Below are positions 16,779-24,182 of a DNA stretch of 64,000 nucleotides, piece after piece. Location of the stretch: assembly GCA_041651995.1 (NCBI GenBank), contig JBAZID010000008.1, positions 48,271-112,270 on the forward strand, read 5' to 3'. The stretch is from Sulfuricella sp. (GTDB taxonomy: Bacteria > Pseudomonadota > Gammaproteobacteria > Burkholderiales > Sulfuricellaceae). The first letter of the stretch is position 1. Every line of letters begins with the position of its first letter. A program made the position numbers and the translations under genes. The notes below the pieces were generated by a model. It searched no databases. It was not told the DNA's origin and saw nothing but the letters and a program-made list of their open reading frames with translations.

Positions 16779-17947
16779 CAGCCTTTTGCTCCAAAAATCA
16801 TCTTGCGCGCCACCAGGCGCTTCGCCGCCGGCAGCAGATCCAGCGCCGCCAGGCCCAGGCCGCGGCCGATATTGATGCCATGGTAGTCATTGGAAAACAC
16901 CCGTATCAAGGCATCGGTAAACAGGATGCTGCCCGTCGTATCCGGGCCGCGGCCTTCGCGGTAGCGCGCCAGCATCGCGGCATTGCCGATTTCAGCGCGC
17001 GGCACGCGCATGATGGCTTCGCCCAGCTCCCAGGCATCGCGCAAGCCCAGGTTGAATCCCTGCCCCGCCACTGGATGCATGGTCTGCGCCGCATTGCCGA
17101 TCAGGGCCATGCGCTGCGCCGTGACCGGGCGGGCATATTTCAAACTCAAGGGAAAACTGGCGCGCCGCCCGGCGCTGGTGAAGGCGCCGAGGCGGTCGCC
17201 GAAGCGTTCGTGGAGCTTGGCCAGGAAAGCCGGATCATCGAGCTGGAGCAGGGCCTCGGCCTCTTCCGGCACGGCCGTCCATACCAGGTCAAAACCCTCG
17301 CCCGAAGGCAGCAGCGCCAGCGGCCCGTAAGGCGTAAAGCGCTCGTAAGCGGTATTGCGGTGCGGCAGCGCGGTGGTGACGTGGCAGATCACCGCTGTCT
17401 GGCCGTAATCCACCACCTGCCGTTCCACGCCATGCACCTGGGCCAGGCTGCGCCCGCCGTCGGCCAGCACCAGCAGACTGGCGGTCACTTCGTGCTGCTG
17501 GCCGGCGTGGCTGAATTCGGCCAGCGCGAAGCCCGGCGTGCTCTTCACCGCATGCACCGTGGCGCCGGTCAGGTAATGTGCGCTGTTTGCCGCCAGGGCC
17601 TGGCGCAGCGCCATGCTCAGGGCGGAATAATTGACCACATGGCCGAGGGCGGGCAGGCCGCATTCCGATGCCTGCAGCACGGCACGCCCGAAGCCGCCGC
17701 GCTGGGAAATATGGATGGTCTCAATCGGGGAGGGCGCCTCGATGGCGCCCCACACTCCCAGGCGCTGCAGCAGAATTTTTGCACCCTGCGACAAGGCCAG
17801 GGCGCGCGGGTCGGCGGGACGGGAAAAATCGCTATTGGCTTCCAGCACCATCACCGCCAGGCCGCTGTCTTTCAGCGCCAGCGCCAGCGCTCCTCCCGCC
17901 GGGCCGCCACCGGCAATGAGCACGTCTACGTGATTTGGAATTGTCAT
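16778..17947 (-). CDS. ubiH: UbiH-type 2-polyprenyl-6-methoxyphenol hydroxylase
   Basis: About 389 residues from ATG 17947 (MTIPNHVDVLIAGGGPAGGALALALKDSG). The FAD motif is followed by LLVLADGGRSLAQVHG and GNAAQTMHPVAGQGFNLGLRDAW. The position between pepP and a second Ubi hydroxylase matches the pepP-ubiH-ubiI order. The start codon and second codon lie in the outer end of a palindromic repeat (17943-18031), so no conventional ribosome-binding site is seen. The frame stays open to 17995 through the repeat, so a longer start is possible but unlikely. Confidence 0.9.
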   Translation of the reverse strand: MTIPNHVDVLIAGGGPAGGALALALKDSGLAVMVLEANSDFSRPADPRALALSQGAKILLQRLGVWGAIEAPSPIETIHISQRGGFGRAVLQASECGLPALGHVVNYSALSMALRQALAANSAHYLTGATVHAVKSTPGFALAEFSHAGQQHEVTASLLVLADGGRSLAQVHGVERQVVDYGQTAVICHVTTALPHRNTAYERFTPYGPLALLPSGEGFDLVWTAVPEEAEALLQLDDPAFLAKLHERFGDRLGAFTSAGRRASFPLSLKYARPVTAQRMALIGNAAQTMHPVAGQGFNLGLRDAWELGEAIMRVPRAEIGNAAMLARYREGRGPDTTGSILFTDALIRVFSNDYHGINIGRGLGLAALDLLPAAKRLVARKMIFGAKG

Positions 17948-18031
17948 TGCGAGGAGGCGCCAGCCGACGAAGCAATCTCGTTTTTCTCCAGGCACACAAG
18001 AAGCGAGATTGCTTCGCTACGCTCGCAATGA
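17943..18031. repeat. GTCATTGCGAG palindromic repeat, copy 1
   Basis: An element of about 89 bp with outer ends GTCATTGCGAG and CTCGCAATGAC and inner inverted ACGAAGCAATCTCG / CGAGATTGCTTCG. The second copy is at 18341-18431, on the other side of the GIY-YIG gene. The outer end provides the ATG of ubiH. Confidence 0.88.
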
Positions 18032-18037
18032 CAGGCA

Positions 18038-18325
18038 TTAAATATCATCATACAAATCTTTCCAGTCCGGGTTGAAATCCTTGATCAAATCCAGCTTGTC
18101 CTGCCTCGAACCACCCTTGATCTGCTTTTCGCGGCTGATCGCACCGTAAGCTTCCTCTCCGACTTCAAAATATACCAGCTTATGCACGCGGTAGCGTTTA
18201 GTGAAGCCTTCATGAACATCCGTTTTATGCTCATACACCCTGCGTTTCAGATCATTGGTAACGCCGGTGTAAAGCACTTTGTTGTTTTTATTGGTGAGAA
18301 TGTAAACAAAGAACTGGCGCGGCAC
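18038..18325 (-). CDS. GIY-YIG nuclease family protein
   Basis: About 95 residues. FVYILTNKNNKVLYTGVTNDLKRRVYEHK contains the GIY and YIG variants (VYI...YTG) and the conserved Arg; later residues include YFEVGEEAYGAISREKQIKGGSR. This is the small stand-alone GIY-YIG type of unknown role. The start is uncertain: GTG 18325 or GTG 18334 are in frame, and the frame stays open further into the repeat. It is inserted between pepP and ubiH and bracketed by two copies of one repeat. Confidence 0.82.
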   Translation of the reverse strand: MPRQFFVYILTNKNNKVLYTGVTNDLKRRVYEHKTDVHEGFTKRYRVHKLVYFEVGEEAYGAISREKQIKGGSRQDKLDLIKDFNPDWKDLYDDI

Positions 18326-18340
18326 TCTCCCCACTCCGCC

Positions 18341-18431
18341 GTCATTGCGAGGAGCAAAGCGACGAAGCAATCTCGTTCTTCGGCCGCAGAGAAAAACAGG
18401 ATTGCTTCGTCACTGCGTTCCTCGCAATGAC
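18341..18431. repeat. GTCATTGCGAG palindromic repeat, copy 2
   Basis: About 91 bp, outer ends GTCATTGCGAGGA and TCCTCGCAATGAC, inner GACGAAGCAATC / GATTGCTTCGTC. It has the same architecture as copy 1. The pepP reading frame ends inside it: the last residues MSLRGTQ and the stop codon are repeat sequence. Confidence 0.88.
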
Positions 18432-19789
18432 ATTAGAGCCTCGATCTCCGCGACAGTCTTGGGCGCGCCGTGGGTCAGCACCTCGCAGCCCTGCTCGGTC
18501 ACCACCACATCGTCCTCGATGCGGATACCGATATTCCAGAAGCGCTCCGGCACGTCGTCAGCAGGGCGGATGTAGCAGCCCGGCTCCACCGTCAGCGCCA
18601 TGCCCGGTTGCAGCAGACGCCACTCGCCGCCCTGCTTGTATTCGCCCACGTCGTGCACGTCCATGCCCAGCCAGTGGCCGGTGCGGTGCATGTAGAAGCG
18701 CTTGTAGCTTTCCTGCTCCAGCACCTCGGCCAGCGTGCCCTGGCACAGGCCCAGGTCGATGAAGCCCTGCGCCAGCACTTTCACTGCGGCATCGTGCGGC
18801 GCATTCCAGTGGCTGCCGGGGCGGACCTGCTCGATGGCCGCGGCCTGCGCCGCCAGCACCAGTTCATACACCGTTTTCTGCGCGGCACTGAATTTGCCGT
18901 TGACCGGGAAAGTGCGGGTGATGTCGGCGGCGTAACCATCCAGCTCGCAGCCGGCGTCGATCAGCAGCAGTTCGCCACTTTTAAGCGGGGCATCGTTGAA
19001 CACGTAATGCAGCACGCAGGCATTCGCCCCGCCCGCCACGATCGAGCTGTAGGCCGGCGCCTGCGCGCCGTGGCGGCGGAACTCGTGCAGCAGTTCAGCC
19101 TCGATCTCGAATTCGCTGCGCCCTGGCCGGGTCTGGCGCATGGCACGCACATGGGCCGCGGCGGAAATCTCTGCGGCGCGGCGCATGGTGGCAATCTCTG
19201 CGGCATCCTTGATCAGGCGCATCTCGTCCAGAACAGCGCGCACGTCCAGGATCGCCCCTGGCGCGCTGATGCCGCTCCTGACCTGCTCGCGCACGCTGTT
19301 CAGCCAGCCCACGGCGCGGGCGTCCCAGGCGCTGTCGGCGCCAAGGTGGAAATGCAGGCTGGGCTGATCGGCCAGCAGTTTGGGCAGCATTTCGTCCAGC
19401 TGGGCAATGGGGTAAGCCTCGTCGAAACCGAAAGCCTCTTTCGCGCCTTCCGGGCCATGGCGGAAACCATCCCAGATCTCGCGTTCCAGGTTCTTTTCAC
19501 GGCAAAACAGGATGCTTTTAACTTTTCCATCGCGTAGCGGTGGCACTGCATCCCCCTCGCCCGCAGGCGGGAGAGGGCTAGGGGAGAGGGCAACACCCGC
19601 TACCAGCACCAGCACGGCTTCCGGTTCGACAAACCCGGTCAGGTAATGAAAATAGCTGTCGAAGCGGTAGGGATAGTGGCTGTCGCGGTTGCGCGGCCGC
19701 TCCGGCGCGGTGGGAATGACGGCGACACCGCCGCCCATGGCAGAGGCAAGCCGGATGCGACGTTGCTGGTATAATTGGAAATTATGCAT
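18410..19789 (-). CDS. pepP: Xaa-Pro aminopeptidase
   Basis: 459 residues against about 440 for E. coli PepP. The N-terminal creatinase-like domain begins FQLYQQRRIRLASAMGGGVAVIP. The pita-bread domain carries the metal ligands in LLIDAGCELDGYAADITRTFPV, HRTGHWLGMDVHDVG and GMALTVEPGCY. It cleaves X-Pro N-terminal residues. Two oddities: a palindromic repeat inserted in frame (residues near ALSPSPLPPAGEGDA) and a C-terminus formed by the repeat at 18341. The start lies within 25 bp of the divergent rlpA start. Confidence 0.94.
   Translation of the reverse strand: MHNFQLYQQRRIRLASAMGGGVAVIPTAPERPRNRDSHYPYRFDSYFHYLTGFVEPEAVLVLVAGVALSPSPLPPAGEGDAVPPLRDGKVKSILFCREKNLEREIWDGFRHGPEGAKEAFGFDEAYPIAQLDEMLPKLLADQPSLHFHLGADSAWDARAVGWLNSVREQVRSGISAPGAILDVRAVLDEMRLIKDAAEIATMRRAAEISAAAHVRAMRQTRPGRSEFEIEAELLHEFRRHGAQAPAYSSIVAGGANACVLHYVFNDAPLKSGELLLIDAGCELDGYAADITRTFPVNGKFSAAQKTVYELVLAAQAAAIEQVRPGSHWNAPHDAAVKVLAQGFIDLGLCQGTLAEVLEQESYKRFYMHRTGHWLGMDVHDVGEYKQGGEWRLLQPGMALTVEPGCYIRPADDVPERFWNIGIRIEDDVVVTEQGCEVLTHGAPKTVAEIEALMSLRGTQ
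19552..19590. repeat. Palindromic repeat inserted in frame within pepP
   Basis: CCCTCGCCCGCAGGCGGGAGAGGG is followed by CTAGGGGAGAGGG, a form common in intergenic repeats of many proteobacteria. Here it lies in the coding sequence and is read as LSPSPLPPAGEG between the LVLVAG and LRDGKVKSILFCREKN parts of the PepP N-terminal domain. Confidence 0.7.
19767..19775 (+). promoter_or_regulatory. Extended -10 promoter for rlpA
   Basis: TGGTATAAT fits the extended -10 consensus TGnTATAAT and lies 38 nt before the rlpA start. No good -35 is visible, as expected for extended -10 promoters. It sits inside the first codons of the divergent pepP gene. Confidence 0.5.
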
Positions 19790-19812
19790 GAACTGAAATG
19801 GAGAGAATTCTC

Positions 19813-20784
19813 ATGATTATTCAGGATTTACCCGGCAAAAGCAAAATGGCGGTGGCCTGGCAGGCGGGCTTCCTGATTTTCTCCGCGGCGGCGCTCCTGC
19901 TCTCCGGCTGCTCTTCCGTCGCGCCGCGCAGCGAACGCGCCGCATCCGCCCCGGTTGCCAGCAAGCCCGCCAAGGGCGGCGGCTATTACCTCGATGACGG
20001 CCCCGGTGACAACCCGCCCGCCAATCTCGACGCCATTCCTGATGCCGAACCCAGGGCCGAAGCGCTGCACAAATTCGCCAACCGGCCCTACACCGTGCTG
20101 GGCCAGAGCTATACCCCCGCCACCCGGCTAGCCCCTTACAAGGTGCGTGGCATCGCCTCGTGGTACGGGCGGCGCTACCACGGCCAGAAAACCGCGACCG
20201 GCGAAACCTACGACATGTACGCCATGAGCGCCGCGCATCCCACCTTGCCGATTCCGAGCTTCGCCCGCGTGACCAACACCGGCAACGGCAAATCGGTGAT
20301 CGTGCGCGTCAACGACCGTGGCCCGTTCCTCAGCAGCCGGCTGATCGATCTTTCCTACACCGCCGCCTACAAATTGGGCGTGCTCAATGGCGGCACCAAC
20401 AAGGTTGAAGTGGAAAGCATTGATCCATCCGATTCTCAACTCGCCGCCGCGCAGCCTCAGCCGCAACCCATACAAGCCACGCCGCTTGCTGTAGCGCTTC
20501 CAGCAACGCCCATCGCCGCCACCCCGGAAGCCACCCCGCCCGTCAGCGGCGGCGACGGCAACGTATTCCTGCAACTGGGCGCATTCAGTTCGCGTGACAA
20601 CGCCGAGAATTTCAGCAACCGCATGAAGCTGAGCCTCGGTGCCATGGTGGAAAAACTGCACATCAGCGGCAGCGGCGGAATGTTCCGCGTGCGCCTCGGC
20701 CCTTACGCCAGCCGCGGCGAAGCAGGTCAGGCGGCTTCGCAGATCAGCCAGGCGGCGAATATTTCTCCCGTCATTGCGCGTTAG
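19813..20784 (+). CDS. rlpA: Septal ring lytic transglycosylase RlpA-like lipoprotein
   Basis: About 323 residues. The start ATG 19813 has GGAGAGA six nt upstream; ATG 19798 is an alternative. A signal sequence ends in the lipobox LLLSGCSS. The double-psi beta-barrel domain follows (GIASWYGRRYHGQKTATGETYDMYAMSAAHPTLP ... VRVNDRGPF), then an Ala/Pro/Gln linker, and a C-terminal SPOR domain (VFLQLGAFSSRDNAENF ... FRVRLGPYASRGEAG) that binds denuded septal glycan. RlpA cleaves glycan strands lacking stem peptides. Confidence 0.93.
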   Translation: MIIQDLPGKSKMAVAWQAGFLIFSAAALLLSGCSSVAPRSERAASAPVASKPAKGGGYYLDDGPGDNPPANLDAIPDAEPRAEALHKFANRPYTVLGQSYTPATRLAPYKVRGIASWYGRRYHGQKTATGETYDMYAMSAAHPTLPIPSFARVTNTGNGKSVIVRVNDRGPFLSSRLIDLSYTAAYKLGVLNGGTNKVEVESIDPSDSQLAAAQPQPQPIQATPLAVALPATPIAATPEATPPVSGGDGNVFLQLGAFSSRDNAENFSNRMKLSLGAMVEKLHISGSGGMFRVRLGPYASRGEAGQAASQISQAANISPVIAR

Positions 20785-20862
20785 CTGGAGCCCGTATGAC
20801 GGCCCCTGCTGAGCGCAAAACAACGACACCATGCACAACTTAAACGCCATGATGGGCGCGGC

Positions 20863-21825
20863 ATGAGTTACCAGCCGCCCTTTACCATCACCCCGGCGAT
20901 TTTGCAGCAGGCGGCCGATATCTGCGAGTTGCTGGGCAGGTGGTCGGTAACGGCCGATGCCGCGCTGTCTCCCCGCTTGCGCCGCGACAACCGCATCCGC
21001 ACGATTCAGGCCTCCCTCGCCATCGAGAACAACACGCTCAGCCTGGAGCAGGTGACGGCTGTGATTGAAGGCAAGCGCGTGCTGGGCTTGCCGCGCGAAA
21101 TCCAGGAAGTGCGCAACGCCTTCACGGCTTACGAACATCTTGTGGACTGGCGGGCCGACCGGATTGATGATCTGCTAGCCGCGCACGGGAAGCTGATGGC
21201 GGGGCTGACCGACGATGCCGGCGTCTTTCGCGCGGGTGGCGTGGGCATTTATCGCGGCCGGGAGCTGGCGCACATGGCGCCGCCGCCGGGCCGCGTGCCG
21301 CACCTGATGGCGGATTTGCTTGCCTGGGTGGCGCGCGCCGACGTTCACCCCCTGATTGCCAGCTGCGTCTTCCATTACGAATTCGAGTTCATCCATCCCT
21401 TTTCCGATGGCAACGGGCGTATGGGGCGGCTGTGGCAAACCTTGATCCTGAGCGAATGGCAAGCCCTGCTGGCCTATCTGCCGGTCGAGACCGTGATACG
21501 CGACCGGCAGGCGGATTATTATCGCGCCCTGGGCGAGGCCGATGCGGCCGCCGACGCCACGCCATTTGTGGCTTTCATGCTGCAAGCCTTGCTCGCGGCG
21601 ATGCGCGAGGCCGTGACGCAAGCAGGTTCGGAGAAAAGTTCGGAGAAAAGTTCGGAGAAAATCCTCGCCTGCCTGCGCCAAACGCCAGGCATGTCAGCCC
21701 GGGACATCGCCATGAAGCTGGATCTGAGCCCGCGCGCGGTGGAAAAACAGATTGCCGCGCTCAAGCAATCCGGCCGCCTGCGCCGGGTCGGGGCGGCCAA
21801 GGGCGGATATTGGGAAGTGTTGTGA
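20863..21825 (+). CDS. Fic family protein, class II (predicted AMPylase)
   Basis: 320 residues. An N-terminal inhibitory helix motif SLAIENN (S-x3-E-N) precedes the Fic core, making this class II. The catalytic motif is intact: HPFSDGNGRMGRLWQ. The region before it (GVGIYRGRELAHMAPPPGRVPHLM) is the target-docking flap area. After the core, a Ser-Glu-Lys repeat encoded by three tandem copies of a 12-bp unit leads to a C-terminal winged helix (PGMSARDIAMKLDLSPRAVEKQIAALKQSGRLRRVG). Likely activity is transfer of AMP to a protein; the target is unknown. Confidence 0.92.
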   Translation: MSYQPPFTITPAILQQAADICELLGRWSVTADAALSPRLRRDNRIRTIQASLAIENNTLSLEQVTAVIEGKRVLGLPREIQEVRNAFTAYEHLVDWRADRIDDLLAAHGKLMAGLTDDAGVFRAGGVGIYRGRELAHMAPPPGRVPHLMADLLAWVARADVHPLIASCVFHYEFEFIHPFSDGNGRMGRLWQTLILSEWQALLAYLPVETVIRDRQADYYRALGEADAAADATPFVAFMLQALLAAMREAVTQAGSEKSSEKSSEKILACLRQTPGMSARDIAMKLDLSPRAVEKQIAALKQSGRLRRVGAAKGGYWEVL

Positions 21826-21847
21826 ACCCGGACGCCGGATGGTGGTC

Positions 21848-21856
21848 TGCTATAAT
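21848..21856 (+). promoter_or_regulatory. Extended -10 promoter for the dac-dat operon
   Basis: TGCTATAAT matches TGnTATAAT exactly, 28 nt upstream of the carboxypeptidase ATG. No clear -35 is seen. It follows the fic stop codon, so dac-dat-DUF493 and perhaps the lip genes start a new transcription unit here. Confidence 0.55.
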
Positions 21857-21883
21857 TCCGCTTCCCCGAATCCAGGAAACCCC

Positions 21884-23017
21884 ATGAAACATCTGCTGTT
21901 GCTGTTCACCCTTTTCTTTTCCTTCAATGCCGTGGCCGAACAGGTCCTGCCGCTCCCGCCCGCGCCGCCCATCGCCGCGCGCGCCTATCTGCTGGCCGAT
22001 TTTTCCAGCGGCCGCCTGCTGGTTCAGCAAGGCATCAACGATCGGGTCGAGCCCGCCTCCCTGACCAAATTGATGACCGCCTACCTGACTTTCACCGCCA
22101 TCAAGCAGGGCAGGCTGAAAATGAACCAGGTGCTGCCGGTTTCGGAAAAATCCTGGCGCACGGAAGGCTCGCGCATGTTCATCGAGCTGGACCGGCCGGT
22201 CACGGTGGATGAATTGATCCATGGCATGATCATCCAGTCCGGCAATGATGCCTGCGTCACGCTGGCGGAAGGCATTGCGGGCAGCGAGGAGGTGTTTGCC
22301 CAGATGATGAACCAGCAGGCGGCGCGATTGGGGATGAAAAACACCCATTACATGAATTCGACCGGCCTGCCGCACGCGCAGCACTACACCACGGCTTACG
22401 ATCTTTCGCTGCTGGCGGCGGCGATCATTCGCGACTTCCCCGAGGATTTCAAGTACTACTCGATGAAGGAGTACCGCTACAACAACATCACCCAGCCCAA
22501 CCGCAATCGCCTGCTGTGGCTGGACCCCAGCGTGGACGGGATGAAGACCGGGCACACCGAATCCGCCGGCTACTGCCTCATCGCCACCGCGAAGCGCGAT
22601 CCGATGCGGCTGATCTCGGTGGTGCTGGGCGCCTCCTCCGACAATGTGCGCGCGACGGAAAGCCAGAAATTGCTGAATTACGGCTTCCAGTTTTTCAGCA
22701 GCCATCGCGTCTATGCCAAGGGGCAGACCGTTTCCAGTCTGCCGGTGTGGAAGGGAAAGGAAAAAATCCTCAAGACGGGCGTCAGCCAGGATCTTCTCCT
22801 GACCTTGCCGAAAGGCCACTACAGCCGGGTCAAGGCTAGCGTGGTCAGCAAGCAGCCGCTGCTTGCCCCGATCTCGGCGGGTCAGGCCGTGGGCACTCTG
22901 CGGCTCACCCTGGATGATAAACCGCTGGTGGAATACCCCCTGGTCGCCCTGGAAGAAATGCCGCTCGCCAACATCTTCAGCCGCACTTTGGACAGCATCA
23001 GGCTATGGTTCAAATAG
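21884..23017 (+). CDS. dacC: D-alanyl-D-alanine carboxypeptidase (PBP5/6 type)
   Basis: 377 residues starting MKHLLLLFTLFFSFNAVAEQ (cleavable signal); RBS CAGGAAA upstream. Active-site motifs: SxxK as SLTK in VEPASLTKLMTAYL, SxN as SGND, and KTG in VDGMKTGHTESAGYC. The C-terminal beta domain and the final amphipathic helix NIFSRTLDSIRLWFK fit PBP5/6. It trims the terminal D-Ala from peptidoglycan stem peptides. It overlaps the aminotransferase gene by 13 nt. The symbol could equally be dacA. Confidence 0.93.
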   Translation: MKHLLLLFTLFFSFNAVAEQVLPLPPAPPIAARAYLLADFSSGRLLVQQGINDRVEPASLTKLMTAYLTFTAIKQGRLKMNQVLPVSEKSWRTEGSRMFIELDRPVTVDELIHGMIIQSGNDACVTLAEGIAGSEEVFAQMMNQQAARLGMKNTHYMNSTGLPHAQHYTTAYDLSLLAAAIIRDFPEDFKYYSMKEYRYNNITQPNRNRLLWLDPSVDGMKTGHTESAGYCLIATAKRDPMRLISVVLGASSDNVRATESQKLLNYGFQFFSSHRVYAKGQTVSSLPVWKGKEKILKTGVSQDLLLTLPKGHYSRVKASVVSKQPLLAPISAGQAVGTLRLTLDDKPLVEYPLVALEEMPLANIFSRTLDSIRLWFK

Positions 23018-23868
23018 TCCATCTCAACGGGCAGTTTCTGCCCCTGGAAGAGGCCCGCGTCCCGGTGCTGGACCGCGGCTTCATCTTCGGCGATGGCGTG
23101 TATGAAGTTATTCCGGTCTATTCGCGCCACCCGTTTCGTTTGCAGGATCATCTGACACGTTTGCAGTACAGCCTGGACGGCATACGTCTCGCCAATCCGC
23201 ATAGTGATGCGGAATGGGCCGCGCTGGCGGGTGAGCTGGTCGCCCGGAACGAGGGCGAGGATCAGTACGTTTACCTGCACATCACGCGCGGCGTGGCTAA
23301 ACGCGATCATGCTTTTCCCAGGGATACGCCGCCCACGGTGTTCATGATGAGCAACCCGCTGCTGCCGCCCGACCCGGCCTTGCGGCAAAACGGCGTGGCA
23401 GCCGTCACGGCGGTGGACAACCGCTGGCTGCGCTGCGACATCAAGGCTATTTCGCTGCTGCCCAACGTGCTGCTGCGACAGCAGGCGGTGGATGCCGGTA
23501 CGGCGGAAACCGTGATGCTGCGCGACGGCTTTTTGAGCGAGGGCTCGGCCAGCAATATTTTCGTGATCAAGGATGGCGCGCTGCTGGCACCGCCGAAAGG
23601 GCCGCTCATGCTGCCCGGCATCACTTACGACGTGGTGCTGGAGCTTGCCGCCGCAAACGGCATCGTGTTTCACGTGGAACCCATTGCCGAAAGCACCCTG
23701 CGCAGCGCTGACGAGATCTGGCTCACCTCGTCCACCAAGGAAATCCTGCCCGTCACCCTGCTGGATGGCCATGCCGTCGGCAGCGGCGCTCCAGGGCCAA
23801 TCTATCGCAAGCTGGACCAGCTCTATCAGGACTACAAGGCCACCATCATGCGCCAGCCATCACCATGA
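23005..23868 (+). CDS. dat: D-amino acid aminotransferase
   Basis: 287 residues of fold-type IV PLP aminotransferase. VLDRGFIFGDGVYEVIPVY, the PLP lysine in CDIKAISLLPNVL and EGSASNIFVIKDG are the family signatures. It interconverts D-alanine and D-glutamate/2-oxoacids. Coupling to a D,D-carboxypeptidase suggests recycling of released D-alanine (inference). Overlaps dac at the 5' end and the DUF493 gene at the 3' end. Confidence 0.92.
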   Translation: MVQIVHLNGQFLPLEEARVPVLDRGFIFGDGVYEVIPVYSRHPFRLQDHLTRLQYSLDGIRLANPHSDAEWAALAGELVARNEGEDQYVYLHITRGVAKRDHAFPRDTPPTVFMMSNPLLPPDPALRQNGVAAVTAVDNRWLRCDIKAISLLPNVLLRQQAVDAGTAETVMLRDGFLSEGSASNIFVIKDGALLAPPKGPLMLPGITYDVVLELAAANGIVFHVEPIAESTLRSADEIWLTSSTKEILPVTLLDGHAVGSGAPGPIYRKLDQLYQDYKATIMRQPSP

Positions 23869-24131
23869 ACGAGCCGGAAACCCTGCTGGAATTTCCCTGC
23901 GCCTTCCCCATCAAGATCATGGGGCGGACAGAGGACGGCTTCGCCAATGCCATGCTGGAAATGGTGCTGCGTCACGCCCCGGACTTCGACGCCGCGCTCA
24001 TGACAATGAAGGTCAGCAGCGGCAACAAATATCTCTCCCTCACCTGCACCATCAATGCGACCTCGAAACAGCAGCTGGACGATCTGTACCGGGAAATCAC
24101 GGCGCATCCGATGGTGGTGATGGCGCTGTGA
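23865..24131 (+). CDS. ybeD: DUF493 family protein (YbeD-like)
   Basis: 88 residues with a ferredoxin-like (ACT-like) pattern: LLEFPCAFPIKIMGRTEDGFANAMLEMV and the terminal LYREITAHPMVVMAL. YbeD lies between dac and lipB in E. coli as well, supporting the assignment. Proposed roles link it to lipoate metabolism or regulation, unproven. The start overlaps the dat stop (ATGA). Confidence 0.92.
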   Translation: MNEPETLLEFPCAFPIKIMGRTEDGFANAMLEMVLRHAPDFDAALMTMKVSSGNKYLSLTCTINATSKQQLDDLYREITAHPMVVMAL

Positions 24132-24134
24132 AAC

Positions 24135-24169
24135 GTGAGGGGTGAGGGGTGAGGGGTGAGGGGTGAGGA
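24135..24169. repeat. Tandem heptamer GTGAGGG, five units
   Basis: Four exact GTGAGGG units followed by GTGAGGA, directly before the lipB start. The tract ends in AGGAGG and so forms the lipB ribosome-binding site. Variation in unit number could change lipB initiation. Confidence 0.85.
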
Positions 24170-24182
24170 GGAAAAACCACTG

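Noticed and set aside
24135..24169. Possible CRISPR-like repeat
   Set aside because: Repeat unit is only 7 bp with no spacers and no cas genes; it is a simple tandem repeat.
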